Counted from the stretch's first letter, positions 53,485 to 62,764 are shown. The stretch: DNA of 64,000 nucleotides from Streptomyces sp. 15-116A (GCF_025290915.1 NZ_JAOCQE010000004.1:1-64000), one strand, 5' to 3'. The notes: generated from the sequence alone by a model not told the origin. A program made the numbers and translations.

Positions 53485-54632
53485 CCATCCGACTGCCCGA
53501 CGCCCAGGGCCGCCTGCGCACCTACGAGCCGCGCACCGAGCCCCTGACCGTCCGCCCGGGAAGCGCTTTCACCTCCCGTACGGTCTTCTCGGCCGCGCAC
53601 GTCGTCGCCGACCCGTACGCGGACGTCTCGCCCGACGCGCCCGCCGCCGTCGACTGGGACGCCACCCTCGCCTTCCGCCGCCACCTGTGGTCCCACGGCC
53701 TCGGGGTCGCCGAGGCCATGGACACCGCCCAGCGGGGCATGGGCCTGGACTGGGCGGGCGCGGCCGAGCTGATCCGCCGCAGCGCCGCCGAGGCGAAGGC
53801 GGTCGGCGGCCGTATCGCCTGCGGTGTGGGCACCGACCAGATCACCTCGGGGTCGCTCGCCGAGGTGCGCGCGGCCTACGAGGAGCAGCTGGCCGTCGTC
53901 GAGGAGTCCGGCGCCCAGGCGATCCTCATGGCCTCCAGGGCACTGGCCGCGACGGCGAAGGGCCCCGAGGACTACCTGGAGATCTACGGCCACCTCCTGC
54001 GCCAGTCCGCCGAACCGGTGATCCTGCACTGGCTGGGCCCCATGTTCGACCCGGCGCTGGAGGGCTACTGGGGCTCGACGGACCTCGACGCGGCCACCGA
54101 CACCTTCCTGGAGGTGATCGCGGCCCACCCCGACAAGGTCGACGGCATCAAGGTCTCCCTCCTGGACGCCCAGCGCGAGATCGACCTGCGCCGCCGCCTC
54201 CCGCAGGGCGTGCGCTGCTACACCGGCGACGACTTCCACTACCCCGAGCTGATCGCGGGCGACGACCAGGGCTTCAGCCACGCGTTGCTGGGCATCTTCG
54301 ACCCGCTGGGCCCGCTGGCGGCGGAGGCGGTAAGGGTCCTGGACACCGGGAACGTGGACGGCTTCCGGTCCCTGCTCGACCCCACCGTCGAACTCTCCCG
54401 CCACCTCTTCCAGACCCCGACCCGCTTCTACAAGACGGGCGTGGTCTTCCTGGCCTGGCTCGCGGGCCATCAGTCGCACTTCACCATGGTCGGCGGCCTG
54501 CAGTCGGCCCGCTCCCTGCCGCACTTCGCGCGCGCCTACGAGCTCGCCGACGGCCTCGGCCTGTTCCCTGACCCCAAGCTCGCCGAGGAACGGATGCGGA
54601 CCCTGCTGCACCTGTACGGAGTGACGCCGTGA
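53481..54632 (+). CDS. DUF993 (dihydrodipicolinate synthase-like) protein
   Basis: This encodes 383 residues, GTG start overlapping the dehydrogenase stop by 4 nt. It is a TIM barrel related to the DHDPS/aldolase superfamily: GVGTDQITSGSLAEVRAAYEEQ, VILHWLGPMFDP and VDGIKVSLLDAQREI contain the barrel strands, with Lys in GIKVS a candidate Schiff-base residue. Biochemistry of DUF993 is not established as far as I know; aldol cleavage of an oxidised sugar is a reasonable guess. Confidence 0.8.
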   Translation: MTIRLPDAQGRLRTYEPRTEPLTVRPGSAFTSRTVFSAAHVVADPYADVSPDAPAAVDWDATLAFRRHLWSHGLGVAEAMDTAQRGMGLDWAGAAELIRRSAAEAKAVGGRIACGVGTDQITSGSLAEVRAAYEEQLAVVEESGAQAILMASRALAATAKGPEDYLEIYGHLLRQSAEPVILHWLGPMFDPALEGYWGSTDLDAATDTFLEVIAAHPDKVDGIKVSLLDAQREIDLRRRLPQGVRCYTGDDFHYPELIAGDDQGFSHALLGIFDPLGPLAAEAVRVLDTGNVDGFRSLLDPTVELSRHLFQTPTRFYKTGVVFLAWLAGHQSHFTMVGGLQSARSLPHFARAYELADGLGLFPDPKLAEERMRTLLHLYGVTP

Positions 54633-55462
54633 CCGATCTCGCGCGGTTCAGCATCAACCAGATGACGGTCAAGCAGCTGTCCCTGCCGGACCTCGTCGAC
54701 GCCTGCCGCGACCTGGGCGTCCCCGGCGTGGGCCTGTGGCGCGAACCGGTCCAGGCGTACGGCGTGGAGGCGGCGGCGAAGCTGGTCCGCGACGCGGGCC
54801 TGGCGGTGACGACGCTGTGCCGGGGCGGCTTCCTGACGGCGATCGACCCGGCGGAGCGGGCGGCGGCACTGGCGGACAACCGCCGTGCCGTGGACGAGGC
54901 GGCGACGCTCGGCACGGACGTCCTGGTCCTGGTCTCGGGCGGCCTCCCGGCCGGCTCGAAGGACCTGCGCGGCGCCCGCGAACGCATCGCGGACGCCCTC
55001 GCCGAGCTGGGCCCCTACGCCGAGCGGCACGGGGTGAAGCTGGCCATCGAGCCGCTGCACCCGATGTTCGCCTCGGACCGCTGCGTGGTCTCCACCCTGG
55101 CCCAGGCCCTCGACCTGGCCGAACGCTTCCCGGCACGGCAAGTCGGCGTGACCGTGGACACGTACCACATCTGGTGGGACGACACGGCCCCCGCGCAGAT
55201 CGCCCGGGCGGGCGCGGAGGGCCGCATCCACACCTTCCAGCTCGCCGACTGGACGACCCCGCTCCCCGAGGGCGTCCTCAACGGCCGCGGCCAGATCGGC
55301 GACGGCGCGATCGACATGCGCGAGTGGCGGGGCCATGTGGAGGCGGCCGGGTACTCCGGGCCGATCGAGGTGGAGCTGTTCAACGAGACCCTCTGGGCGA
55401 GGGACGGCCGTGAGGTACTGGCGGAGACGACCCGGCGCTTCGTGGAGCACGCGCTGCAGTAG
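54629..55462 (+). CDS. Sugar phosphate isomerase/epimerase, third gene of the sugar operon
   Basis: This encodes 277 residues, GTG overlapping the DUF993 stop by 4 nt. It is an AP-endonuclease-2-like TIM barrel starting FSINQMTVKQLSLPDLVDAC; metal ligands are expected in LAIEPLHPMFA, VTVDTYHIWWDD and IEVELFNETLW. Likely an isomerase, epimerase or lyase acting on the product of the dehydrogenase. Confidence 0.85.
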   Translation: MTDLARFSINQMTVKQLSLPDLVDACRDLGVPGVGLWREPVQAYGVEAAAKLVRDAGLAVTTLCRGGFLTAIDPAERAAALADNRRAVDEAATLGTDVLVLVSGGLPAGSKDLRGARERIADALAELGPYAERHGVKLAIEPLHPMFASDRCVVSTLAQALDLAERFPARQVGVTVDTYHIWWDDTAPAQIARAGAEGRIHTFQLADWTTPLPEGVLNGRGQIGDGAIDMREWRGHVEAAGYSGPIEVELFNETLWARDGREVLAETTRRFVEHALQ

Positions 55463-55508
55463 CTGTAGGAGCTGTAGTACACGCGGTGCCGAAGCCGCGG
55501 CACGATGC

Positions 55509-56348
55509 TCACCCGGTCGCTCTGCGGGCGGTGAGGCTGGCGTAGGCGATGTGGCCGAAGAAGGTGTGGTCGGAGACACGGCGGCGGGCCTCGGCCTTGA
55601 GCGCGTCGGCCAGGGCCTGACCGATCCGCCCGGCGGCCACCAGTGCCTCGGCACCGCGATCGGCGATGGTCAGCATGTAGCCAGGGTCCTCGATCTGGGC
55701 GAATCCGTGACTACGCAGGCGCCCATGCGTGAAGCCCGCTCCGTCCAGCAGCGCGGGCAGCCGCCTGACCAGCCACGGGTCGGTGATGTAGGCGGGGATG
55801 AACGCGTCCACGCAGGTCTGCAGCGGGTCGGTCGGCCCCGTGGCCAGGGTGATGGTGGAGTAGTCACCGTCGAAGACCGCCAGTCGGCCACCGGGGCGCA
55901 GCACCCGGTGCGCCTGAGCCAGCAGCGTCTGGGGTCCGGGCACGTGCGACAACACCCGGTGCAGCACGACGACATCGAAATCGGCTTCCGGCAGGGGGAG
56001 ATCGCGGCCGTCAGCCTGGAGGAACGACAGATTCGAGCGGGTGGAGCTCAGGGAACGGGCCCTGTCGAGCAAGGCCGCAGAGGGGTCCGCCCCCACGACC
56101 TCGCGCACTCCGGGCAGGCCGGCCAGTACGCGGCTGATGGCGCCGGTGCCGCAGCCGATCTCCAGCACGCGCGCCCGAGCCTCGCCGCCCGTGGGAGCCT
56201 CCGCACCCTTGTCCAGGCCGAGATCGGACAGATAGTCCCGCAGCATGTCCAGATGCTGGGGGTCGGCCGCACTGATCTCCATCGCCTGTGCGACCTGGTC
56301 GAGAGTCGCCTCGTCGACCTCGTTGATCATGGCGTACACGTCCGGCAT
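55509..56348 (-). CDS. Class I SAM-dependent methyltransferase
   Basis: This encodes 279 residues. Motif I is VLEIGCGTGAISRVLAG, followed by VVGADPSAALLDRAR and the post-I DFDVVVLHRVLSHVPGP and LRPGGRLAVFDGDY, a standard UbiE/Methyltransf_11 layout. The N-terminus (MPDVYAMINEVDEATLDQVAQAMEISA) is a short helical extension. The acceptor is unknown; it is convergent with the sugar operon and has no pathway context. Confidence 0.85.
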   Translation of the reverse strand: MPDVYAMINEVDEATLDQVAQAMEISAADPQHLDMLRDYLSDLGLDKGAEAPTGGEARARVLEIGCGTGAISRVLAGLPGVREVVGADPSAALLDRARSLSSTRSNLSFLQADGRDLPLPEADFDVVVLHRVLSHVPGPQTLLAQAHRVLRPGGRLAVFDGDYSTITLATGPTDPLQTCVDAFIPAYITDPWLVRRLPALLDGAGFTHGRLRSHGFAQIEDPGYMLTIADRGAEALVAAGRIGQALADALKAEARRRVSDHTFFGHIAYASLTARRATG

Positions 56349-56688
56349 CAGCTCTTCGCACCTCCCGCTCTCCGGTCGGCTCAGAGGCGCCGCGTACGTT
56401 CTCTCCGCCCAGCCTGCACCGTCATCGGCAGGCGGGCACCTGCGGCAGGGCGACGGTAAGACTCTCGTCAGATGTGCACCCGACGAGGCACGTCGAAGGT
56501 GGATCTCTCACCGGCCGGAAAAATTCTTGGGGAAGGCGTGCAACCCTTCCACCACCTCGCCGGTCGTACTTGATGTCAGAACTTCTGGAGGGGGACCCGG
56601 GGGGGACTTGGGGGTTCTGACGGGGGAGGAAACCGAGGGGGCCCGGTCGACGGATCGGGCCCCCTCGAAGTTTGTCCGCCCACCTTCT
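56349..56688. other. Intergenic region with ribokinase terminator
   Basis: This 340-bp gap shows no gene. Near 56576-56620 TCAGAAC and GTTCTGA form an inverted repeat around a purine-rich run. The ribokinase terminator is at 56635-56666. The rest, towards the methyltransferase, should hold its promoter; no motif was recognised. Confidence 0.5.
56635..56666 (-). terminator. Terminator of the ribokinase gene
   Basis: GAGGGGGCCCG and CGGGCCCCCTC form a perfect 11-bp stem with a 10-nt loop, 22 bp after the ribokinase stop. Confidence 0.8.
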
Positions 56689-57591
56689 TCACAGGGCCGT
56701 GAGGTCCGCCTCCGTCGGGAACGAGTCCTGGGCGCCCTCCTTGGTGACGGTCGCCGCGCCGACCCGCGCCGCGTACGCCGCAGCCTCCGCGAGGTCCTCG
56801 CCCGCGCCCAGCCGCCAGGCCAGCGCGGCGGTGAAGGCATCCCCGGCACCGGTGGTGTCCACGGCCCGCACCGGCACGGACGGCACCCGGGAGACACCCT
56901 CCTTGTCGGCCACCAGCGCGCCCTCGCCCCCCAGCGTCACGACCACCGACCGGGGCCCCTTGGCGACCAGCAGCGTCGCCCAGTCCTCGGCCCGATCGCT
57001 CACACACGCGTCGCCCAGAATCACCCGGGCCTCGTGCTCGTTGACGATCAGCGGATCGCAGGCGTCCAGCACCTCGCGGGGCAGCGGGCGCGGAGGAGAC
57101 GGATTGAGTACGAAACGACTCCCCGGCGCCAGACTCCGCACCACCTCCACGACCGTCTCCAGCGGGATCTCGAGCTGGACGGACACCACCCGGGAGGCGT
57201 GGAACAGACTCCCGGCGGCCCGTACGTCCCCCGGGGTGAGCTGCCAGTTGGCGCCCGGCGAGACGACGATGCTGTTGTCCCCGGACGGGTCGACCGTGAT
57301 CAGCGCGACCCCGGTCGGCGCCCCGCCCACCAGCACACCCACCGTGTCCACCCCGGCCGCCCGCAGCGAGTCCAGCAGCAGCCGCCCGTGCCCGTCGTCA
57401 CCGACCCGGGCGAGGAGAGCGGTACGGGCGCCGAGGCGGGCGGCGGCAACGGCCTGGTTGGCCCCCTTGCCGCCGGGATGCACGGCGAGATCGGACCCCA
57501 GCACGGTCTCCCCGGCGCCCGGCCGCCGCTCCACACCGATCACCAGGTCGGCGTTGGCAGACCCCACGACGAGGAGGTCGTAGTCGTTCAT
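56689..57591 (-). CDS. rbsK: Ribokinase (PfkB family)
   Basis: This encodes 300 residues from an ATG after AAGGGG. The two PfkB signatures are present: GGKGANQAVAAARLG and DTTGAGDAFTAALAW (catalytic Asp in DTTGAGD). It phosphorylates ribose or a related sugar. It lacks a neighbouring ribose transporter, so the substrate may instead be linked to the LacI/DUF993 operon a few kb away; ribose is the default family call. Confidence 0.88.
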   Translation of the reverse strand: MNDYDLLVVGSANADLVIGVERRPGAGETVLGSDLAVHPGGKGANQAVAAARLGARTALLARVGDDGHGRLLLDSLRAAGVDTVGVLVGGAPTGVALITVDPSGDNSIVVSPGANWQLTPGDVRAAGSLFHASRVVSVQLEIPLETVVEVVRSLAPGSRFVLNPSPPRPLPREVLDACDPLIVNEHEARVILGDACVSDRAEDWATLLVAKGPRSVVVTLGGEGALVADKEGVSRVPSVPVRAVDTTGAGDAFTAALAWRLGAGEDLAEAAAYAARVGAATVTKEGAQDSFPTEADLTAL

Positions 57592-57678
57592 GCGGTACCC
57601 CTTCGGCTGCGCGCCCACTGTCCACGGCGATCCTGCCCGCTCCCTCCCGCCACCGCTCCCACGTTCACCCGCAACGCC

Positions 57679-58092
57679 CTACGCCGCACCCAGCTGACAC
57701 CACACGTACTTCCCCCGGCTTCCGTCTCTCGCCAACGGCTGCCACCCCCACACATCCGCGCAGGCCCGCACCAACGCAAGCCCCCGCCCCGCCTCCAGCT
57801 CCTCCGCGACCCGCTCCAACGGCACCGGCGGCTCCGGCGGTTCCGGGTCCGCGTCCCACGCCCCGATCCGCAAGGTCCCCGGCGGCTCCCACCGCACCCG
57901 TAGCGCGGCCGGCCCCTTGGTATGGCGTACGGCATTGGACACCAACTCCGCGGCCAGCAGCTCCGCCACGTCCACGAGGCCGATCAGTCCGTGCATCGTG
58001 AGGATCAGGCGGAGGGTACGGCGGCTCACGGTCACCGCGCGGAGGTCGTTGGGGATGGCGAGGGAGTACTCCCACGGTTGGTTTTCAGGCAT
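57679..58092 (-). CDS. ATP-binding protein, RsbW/AbaA-like HATPase
   Basis: This encodes 137 residues. N and G boxes of the GHKL ATPase are present (AELVSNAVRHTKGP and GRGLALVRACADVWGW). Such small anti-sigma-like kinases sit beside XRE and DUF397 genes throughout Streptomyces. It is divergent from the XRE gene; a promoter gap of 222 bp separates them. Confidence 0.85.
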   Translation of the reverse strand: MPENQPWEYSLAIPNDLRAVTVSRRTLRLILTMHGLIGLVDVAELLAAELVSNAVRHTKGPAALRVRWEPPGTLRIGAWDADPEPPEPPVPLERVAEELEAGRGLALVRACADVWGWQPLARDGSRGKYVWCQLGAA

Positions 58093-58314
58093 GCGTCAAC
58101 TCCGGTCGAGGCAAGGTGGGTTCAGCGAGGGCGCCGGTGTCATTGCCGCAGCCGTCATGGCAGGACGGAGCGGTGCGCTTCCGGTGCCCCGGTGTCGCAC
58201 GGTGTGCGTCGCGTCACTGACGGTAGGGGTTAATCTTTCGGTTCAGCAAGCCCGATCGCGTAATGTGCCCCCGAACGTGTCGCGCCCGCTGGCGCGTTGG
58301 ACAAGGAGCAGTCG

Positions 58315-59151
58315 ATGACGACACGGCGCGAACCAACGGCACGTCAGCTGCGCCTGGCGGTCGAGCTGCGCAGGCTCCGTGAGGCGGCGGACCTCACCGC
58401 TCGCCAGGCGGCAGCGCTGCTGGGGGTGAATCCCGTCCAGATCAGCCACATCGAGTCCGGCCTCTCGGGCGTCAGCGAGGAGCGTCTGCGCCGGCTCGCA
58501 TCTCACTACGCCTGTACGGACAGCGAGTTCATCGACGCCCTCGCTGCCATGGCCACCGACCGCACGCGGGGTTGGTGGGAGGAGTACCGGGGCCTGCTGC
58601 CCACGTCCTTTCTGGACCTCGCCGAACTGGAACACCACGCCACGTTCCTGCGCGAGGTGGCGATCCTCTACGTGCCGGGTCTGCTCCAGACCGAGGACTA
58701 CGCCCGAGCCGTCTTCTCCGCGAGGGTGCCGGAACTCACCCCTGGCGAGCTGGAGTTGCGCCTGCGTCACCGACTGCGGCGCCAGCAGCTCACCGTCCCG
58801 TACGAGTTGCTGATCCATGAGGCGGCCCTGCGGATCAGAGTCGGCGACAAGGCCGCCGCCCGGGCTCAGCTCACCAAGCTCGTGGAGCTCTCCGAATCCG
58901 ACAGCCTCACCCTGCGTGTCATCCCGTTCGACCTGGACGGCTTCGGCAGAGCCGCCAGCTCCATGACGTACGTCGGCGGTCCCATCCCCAAGCTGGACAC
59001 CGTGGTGCGTGACGTGCCCACGGGCCTGGCCTTCATCGACTCCGAGGCACAACTCACCGCCTTTCGAACGCGCTTCCGTAAGGTGGGGGACGTAGCACTC
59101 GACCCCGAACGGTCACGTGACTTCATCAGTCGACTGGCGAAAGAGCTGTGA
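58315..59151 (+). CDS. XRE-family regulator with DUF5753 domain (WhiJ-like)
   Basis: This encodes 278 residues from an ATG after AAGGAG; a start at 58297 is less likely. The helix-turn-helix is LRRLREAADLTARQAAALLG with VNPVQISHIESG, followed by DUF5753 (EHHATFLREVAILYVPGLLQTEDYA). This is the domain layout of WhiJ-type developmental regulators. It is followed by a DUF397 gene. Confidence 0.9.
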   Translation: MTTRREPTARQLRLAVELRRLREAADLTARQAAALLGVNPVQISHIESGLSGVSEERLRRLASHYACTDSEFIDALAAMATDRTRGWWEEYRGLLPTSFLDLAELEHHATFLREVAILYVPGLLQTEDYARAVFSARVPELTPGELELRLRHRLRRQQLTVPYELLIHEAALRIRVGDKAAARAQLTKLVELSESDSLTLRVIPFDLDGFGRAASSMTYVGGPIPKLDTVVRDVPTGLAFIDSEAQLTAFRTRFRKVGDVALDPERSRDFISRLAKEL

Positions 59152-59159
59152 GGCACCCC

Positions 59160-59336
59160 ATGGACAACTGGCGTAAGTCGTCCTACTCCGGCCCCGACGA
59201 CGGGAACGCCTGCGTGGAGATCGCCACCTCCCCCACCCACATAGCCGTCCGCGACTCAAAGGCCCCCGCCCGGGCAACCCTGACCTTCCCGGCCAAGGTC
59301 TTCACCCCGTTCCTCGAAGCCCTCAAAACCCCCTGA
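59160..59336 (+). CDS. DUF397 small protein
   Basis: This encodes 58 residues starting MDNWRKSSYSG, the usual DUF397 beginning, with GNACVEIA and VAVRDSKAP-type motifs. The ATG is preceded by TGAGG. A GTG at 59148 overlapping the XRE stop is an alternative start. DUF397 proteins pair with XRE regulators and are suspected antitoxin-like or antagonist partners. Confidence 0.88.
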   Translation: MDNWRKSSYSGPDDGNACVEIATSPTHIAVRDSKAPARATLTFPAKVFTPFLEALKTP

Positions 59337-59498
59337 ACATAAACAGTCCCCGGTAGTGCTGCGCGTGTCCTGAAGCTTCAGTCGTCACTGTCGCCTCGGT
59401 GTCGCGCCGGCTTGCCGGGGGCCTGAACGGCATCCTGTCCACGTCACTCCGTCGACTAGACGTCCTTGCCGACTTTGCGACGCTTTCGGTGTTGTCGT

Positions 59499-60155
59499 CT
59501 ATTGACTACTAGTACCCTCTCTGTGCCCTGAGTCAATAGGTTCTGCGCAGATTTTTCCGGTTTCTGCAGAAGCCCCCGCGCCGCCCATGTCCTTGCCGTA
59601 CCGCCGGAACTCCGAGGTCTCCACGGTCCACGGGCCGAAGGGCACCGAGTCCCCGAAGATGTACGGCTCCTTCCGGGTGTAACGACCCTTGCAGGGGTCC
59701 GAGTGCACCTCGATCGTGCCGGTGCGCGGGTCGACGATCATGTAGAGCGGGATGCCCATGGCCGGATAGTCGGCGAGCTTCTCGTCGTAGTCGTTGCCCG
59801 GGTTGGACGGCGAGACGATCTCGACGGTGGCCAGCACCTGCGTCGCGTCGACGGCGAGCCCCTCCTCGTCGAGCACGGCCTCGGGAATGACGACGGCGTC
59901 CGGCAGGCGCATGCGGCCGATCGCCGGGTGCTCGATCTCCGGGCCGTTCGCGCAGATGTAGCCGGGGTGCGTGCGAAGAAGCTGTGCGTCCAGTTGGTTG
60001 CGGATGCGCCGTATCGTGCCCTCGTGCCGCTTCGGACGACACGTCATCGCCAGGACCGGACCGGACGGCCCGATCTCCACGCTCCACGCTCCTTCGAGCC
60101 GCTCGGCGTACGCACCGAGATCCGCGGCGATGGCGCGCATCCTTGCGTAGTCCAC
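59499..60155 (-). CDS. Uma2-family (DUF820) endonuclease-like protein
   Basis: This encodes 218 residues from a GTG with little ribosome site. The PD-(D/E)XK-type core appears as RMRLPDAVVIPEA, then LATVEIVSPSNPGNDYDEKLADYP and PLYMIVDPRTGTIEV, giving the Asp, Glu and Lys of the nuclease fold. Members are abundant in Streptomyces and of unknown role. The C-terminal 25 residues have a different composition. It is divergent from recD2. Confidence 0.85.
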   Translation of the reverse strand: MDYARMRAIAADLGAYAERLEGAWSVEIGPSGPVLAMTCRPKRHEGTIRRIRNQLDAQLLRTHPGYICANGPEIEHPAIGRMRLPDAVVIPEAVLDEEGLAVDATQVLATVEIVSPSNPGNDYDEKLADYPAMGIPLYMIVDPRTGTIEVHSDPCKGRYTRKEPYIFGDSVPFGPWTVETSEFRRYGKDMGGAGASAETGKICAEPIDSGHREGTSSQ

Positions 60156-60223
60156 GGCGCAAGCGTACCGAGCGATCTCCCACTCGACCGCCCGCTGTCA
60201 CAGCCCCCCGCTACCGTCGGATC

Positions 60224-62545
60224 ATGACCGACCAGTCCGCAGCGGCCCCCGGCGCCGGGGAACGGCGACTCGCCACGCTCGAAGGCGTCCTCGAGCGCAT
60301 CACCTACGCCAACGAGGAGAACGGCTACACCGTCGCCCGCGTCGACACCGGCAGAGGATCCGGGGATCTCCTCACCGTCGTGGGGGCGCTGCTCGGTGCG
60401 CAGGTGGGGGAGTCGCTGCGGATGGAGGGGCGCTGGGGGTCGCACCCCCAGTACGGCAAGCAGTTCCACGTCGAGAACTACACGACCGTCCTCCCGGCCA
60501 CGGTCCAGGGCATCCGGCGTTATCTCGGCTCGGGCCTCGTCAAAGGCATCGGACCCGTCTTCGCCGACCGCATCACCCAGCACTTCGGCATGGACACCCT
60601 GAAGATCATCGAGGAGGAGCCCAAGCGGCTCATCGAGGTCCCCGGGCTCGGACCCAAGCGGACCAAGAAGATCGCCGACGCCTGGGAGGAGCAGAAGGCG
60701 ATCAAGGAGGTCATGCTGTTCCTCCAGACCGTCGAGGTGTCCACGTCGATCGCCGTGCGGATCTACAAGAAGTACGGCGACGCCTCGATCTCGGTCGTGA
60801 AGAACCAGCCGTACCGTCTCGCCGCCGACGTCTGGGGCATCGGCTTCCTCACCGCCGACAAGATCGCCCAGTCCGTCGGCATCCCGCACGACAGCCCGGA
60901 GCGGGTCAAGGCCGGGCTGCAATACGCGCTCTCCCAGTCCACCGACCAGGGACACTGCTACTTGCCCGAGGAGAAGCTGATCGCCGACGCGGTCAAGCTC
61001 CTCCAGGTCGACACCGGGCTCGTCATCGAGTGCCTCGCCGAGCTGGCCGCCGAGCCCCCGGACGGAGAGGACCCCGGTGTCGTACGGGAGAAGGTCCCCG
61101 GCCCGGACGGCGGTGATCCCGTCACCGCGATCTACCTCGTCCCCTTCCACCGCGCCGAGCTGTCCCTCTCCTCTCAGCTCCTGCGCCTCCTGCGCACCGA
61201 CGAGGACCGGATGCCGGCCTTCCGGGACGTCGCCTGGGACAAGGCCCTGACCTGGCTCAAGGGCCGTACCGGCGCCGACCTTGCCCCCGAGCAGGAGGCC
61301 GCCGTCAAGCTCGCCCTCACCGAGAAGGTCGCCGTCCTCACCGGCGGTCCCGGCTGCGGCAAGTCCTTCACCGTGCGCTCCATCGTTGAGCTGGCCCGCG
61401 CGAAGAAGGCGAAGGTCGTGCTCGCCGCCCCTACCGGCCGGGCCGCCAAGCGGCTCGCCGAGCTGACCGGCGCCGAGGCCTCCACCGTCCACCGCCTGCT
61501 GGAGCTGAAACCCGGGGGCGACGCCGCCTACGACCGGGACCGCCCGCTGGACGCCGACCTCGTGGTCGTCGACGAGGCATCCATGCTGGACCTCCTCCTC
61601 GCCAACAAGCTGGTCAAGGCGGTCCCGCCCGGCGCCCACCTCCTCTTCGTGGGTGACGTCGACCAGCTCCCCAGCGTCGGCGCCGGGGAGGTGCTCCGGG
61701 ATCTCCTCGCCGACGGCAGCCCCGTCCCCGCCGTCCGCCTCACCCGTGTCTTCCGCCAGGCCCAGCAGTCCGGGGTCGTCACCAACGCGCACCGGATCAA
61801 CGCCGGGCAGCACCCGGTCACCGACGGCATGAAGGACTTCTTCCTGTTCGTGGAGGACGACACCGAGGAGGCCGGGCGGCTGACGGTGGATGTCGCGGCG
61901 CGGCGCATCCCCGCCAAGTTCGGCCTCGACCCGCGCCGTGACGTGCAGGTTCTCGCGCCCATGCACCGGGGACCGGCCGGTGCGGGCACGCTCAACGGGC
62001 TGCTCCAGCAGGCCATCACCCCCGGCCGCCCGGACCTGCCCGAGAAGCGTTTCGGCGGCCGGGTCTTCCGCGTCGGCGACAAGGTCACCCAGATTCGCAA
62101 CAATTACGAGAAGGGCAAGAACGGGGTCTTCAACGGCACCGTGGGTGTGGTCACCTCACTCGACCCGGTCGACCAGCGCCTGACGGTGCTGACGGACGAG
62201 GACGAGGAGGTGCCGTACGAGTTCGACGAACTCGACGAGCTGGCACACGCCTACGCGGTGACCATCCACCGCTCCCAGGGCAGCGAGTACCCGGCGGTCG
62301 TCATCCCGGTGACCACGGGCGCGTGGATGATGCTGCAGCGCAATCTGCTGTACACGGCGGTCACCCGGGCCAAGCGCCTGGTCGTCCTCGTCGGCTCCCG
62401 CAAGGCGATCGGGCAGGCGGTGCGCACGGTCTCGGCGGGCCGGCGCTGCACGGCGCTGGACTTCCGCCTCGCCGGTTCCGCTGCCGGATCCGCTTTCGGT
62501 TCCGCTTCCGGATCCGCCTCTCCGGGGCCCGCCCCGGGGCCGTGA
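60224..62545 (+). CDS. recD2: ATP-dependent 5'-3' DNA helicase RecD2
   Basis: This is a 773-residue SF1B helicase. The N-terminal OB-like and helix-hairpin-helix parts (GIGPVFADRITQHFG, EVPGLGPKRTKKI) precede Walker A LTGGPGCGKSFTVRS, Walker B VVDEASMLD, motif III GDVDQLPSVGAGEV, and motif VI VTIHRSQGSEYPAVV. It lacks RecB/RecC partners, as expected for RecD2. The C-terminus ends in a Gly-Ser-Ala tail (GSAAGSAFGSASGSASPGP) encoded by two 24-bp repeats. Involved in recombination and repair. Confidence 0.93.
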   Translation: MTDQSAAAPGAGERRLATLEGVLERITYANEENGYTVARVDTGRGSGDLLTVVGALLGAQVGESLRMEGRWGSHPQYGKQFHVENYTTVLPATVQGIRRYLGSGLVKGIGPVFADRITQHFGMDTLKIIEEEPKRLIEVPGLGPKRTKKIADAWEEQKAIKEVMLFLQTVEVSTSIAVRIYKKYGDASISVVKNQPYRLAADVWGIGFLTADKIAQSVGIPHDSPERVKAGLQYALSQSTDQGHCYLPEEKLIADAVKLLQVDTGLVIECLAELAAEPPDGEDPGVVREKVPGPDGGDPVTAIYLVPFHRAELSLSSQLLRLLRTDEDRMPAFRDVAWDKALTWLKGRTGADLAPEQEAAVKLALTEKVAVLTGGPGCGKSFTVRSIVELARAKKAKVVLAAPTGRAAKRLAELTGAEASTVHRLLELKPGGDAAYDRDRPLDADLVVVDEASMLDLLLANKLVKAVPPGAHLLFVGDVDQLPSVGAGEVLRDLLADGSPVPAVRLTRVFRQAQQSGVVTNAHRINAGQHPVTDGMKDFFLFVEDDTEEAGRLTVDVAARRIPAKFGLDPRRDVQVLAPMHRGPAGAGTLNGLLQQAITPGRPDLPEKRFGGRVFRVGDKVTQIRNNYEKGKNGVFNGTVGVVTSLDPVDQRLTVLTDEDEEVPYEFDELDELAHAYAVTIHRSQGSEYPAVVIPVTTGAWMMLQRNLLYTAVTRAKRLVVLVGSRKAIGQAVRTVSAGRRCTALDFRLAGSAAGSAFGSASGSASPGPAPGP
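62473..62520 (+). repeat. Two 24-bp tandem repeats at the end of recD2
   Basis: 62473-62496 and 62497-62520 are near-identical CGGTTCCGCT..CGGATCCGC units that code for the Gly-Ser-Ala tail. Confidence 0.7.
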
Positions 62546-62638
62546 GCTCCGCGACACAAAAAAATGATCGATCAAACGAGTCGCAAAGGTCACAGAGCAC
62601 TTCCGGAAGGAGAACACAGGGGGCAGGATGGGCAAGTT

Positions 62639-62657
62639 GGCGGCACTCAGTGCCGCC
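62639..62657. promoter_or_regulatory. Perfect palindrome before citrate synthase
   Basis: GGCGGCACT and AGTGCCGCC are 9-bp arms around a single C, 107 bp before the citrate synthase start. A second small palindrome, TGATCGATCA, is at 62565-62574. Confidence 0.55.
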
Positions 62658-62764
62658 GATAGGCCCGATGGTCGACCCCGAGTGCACTCTCCTGAGCCAA
62701 GTGGGGGATGGTAGAGACAGTCAGGGCACCTCGAAGATGAGGCACTACGTCGGTGAGGGAAGAC

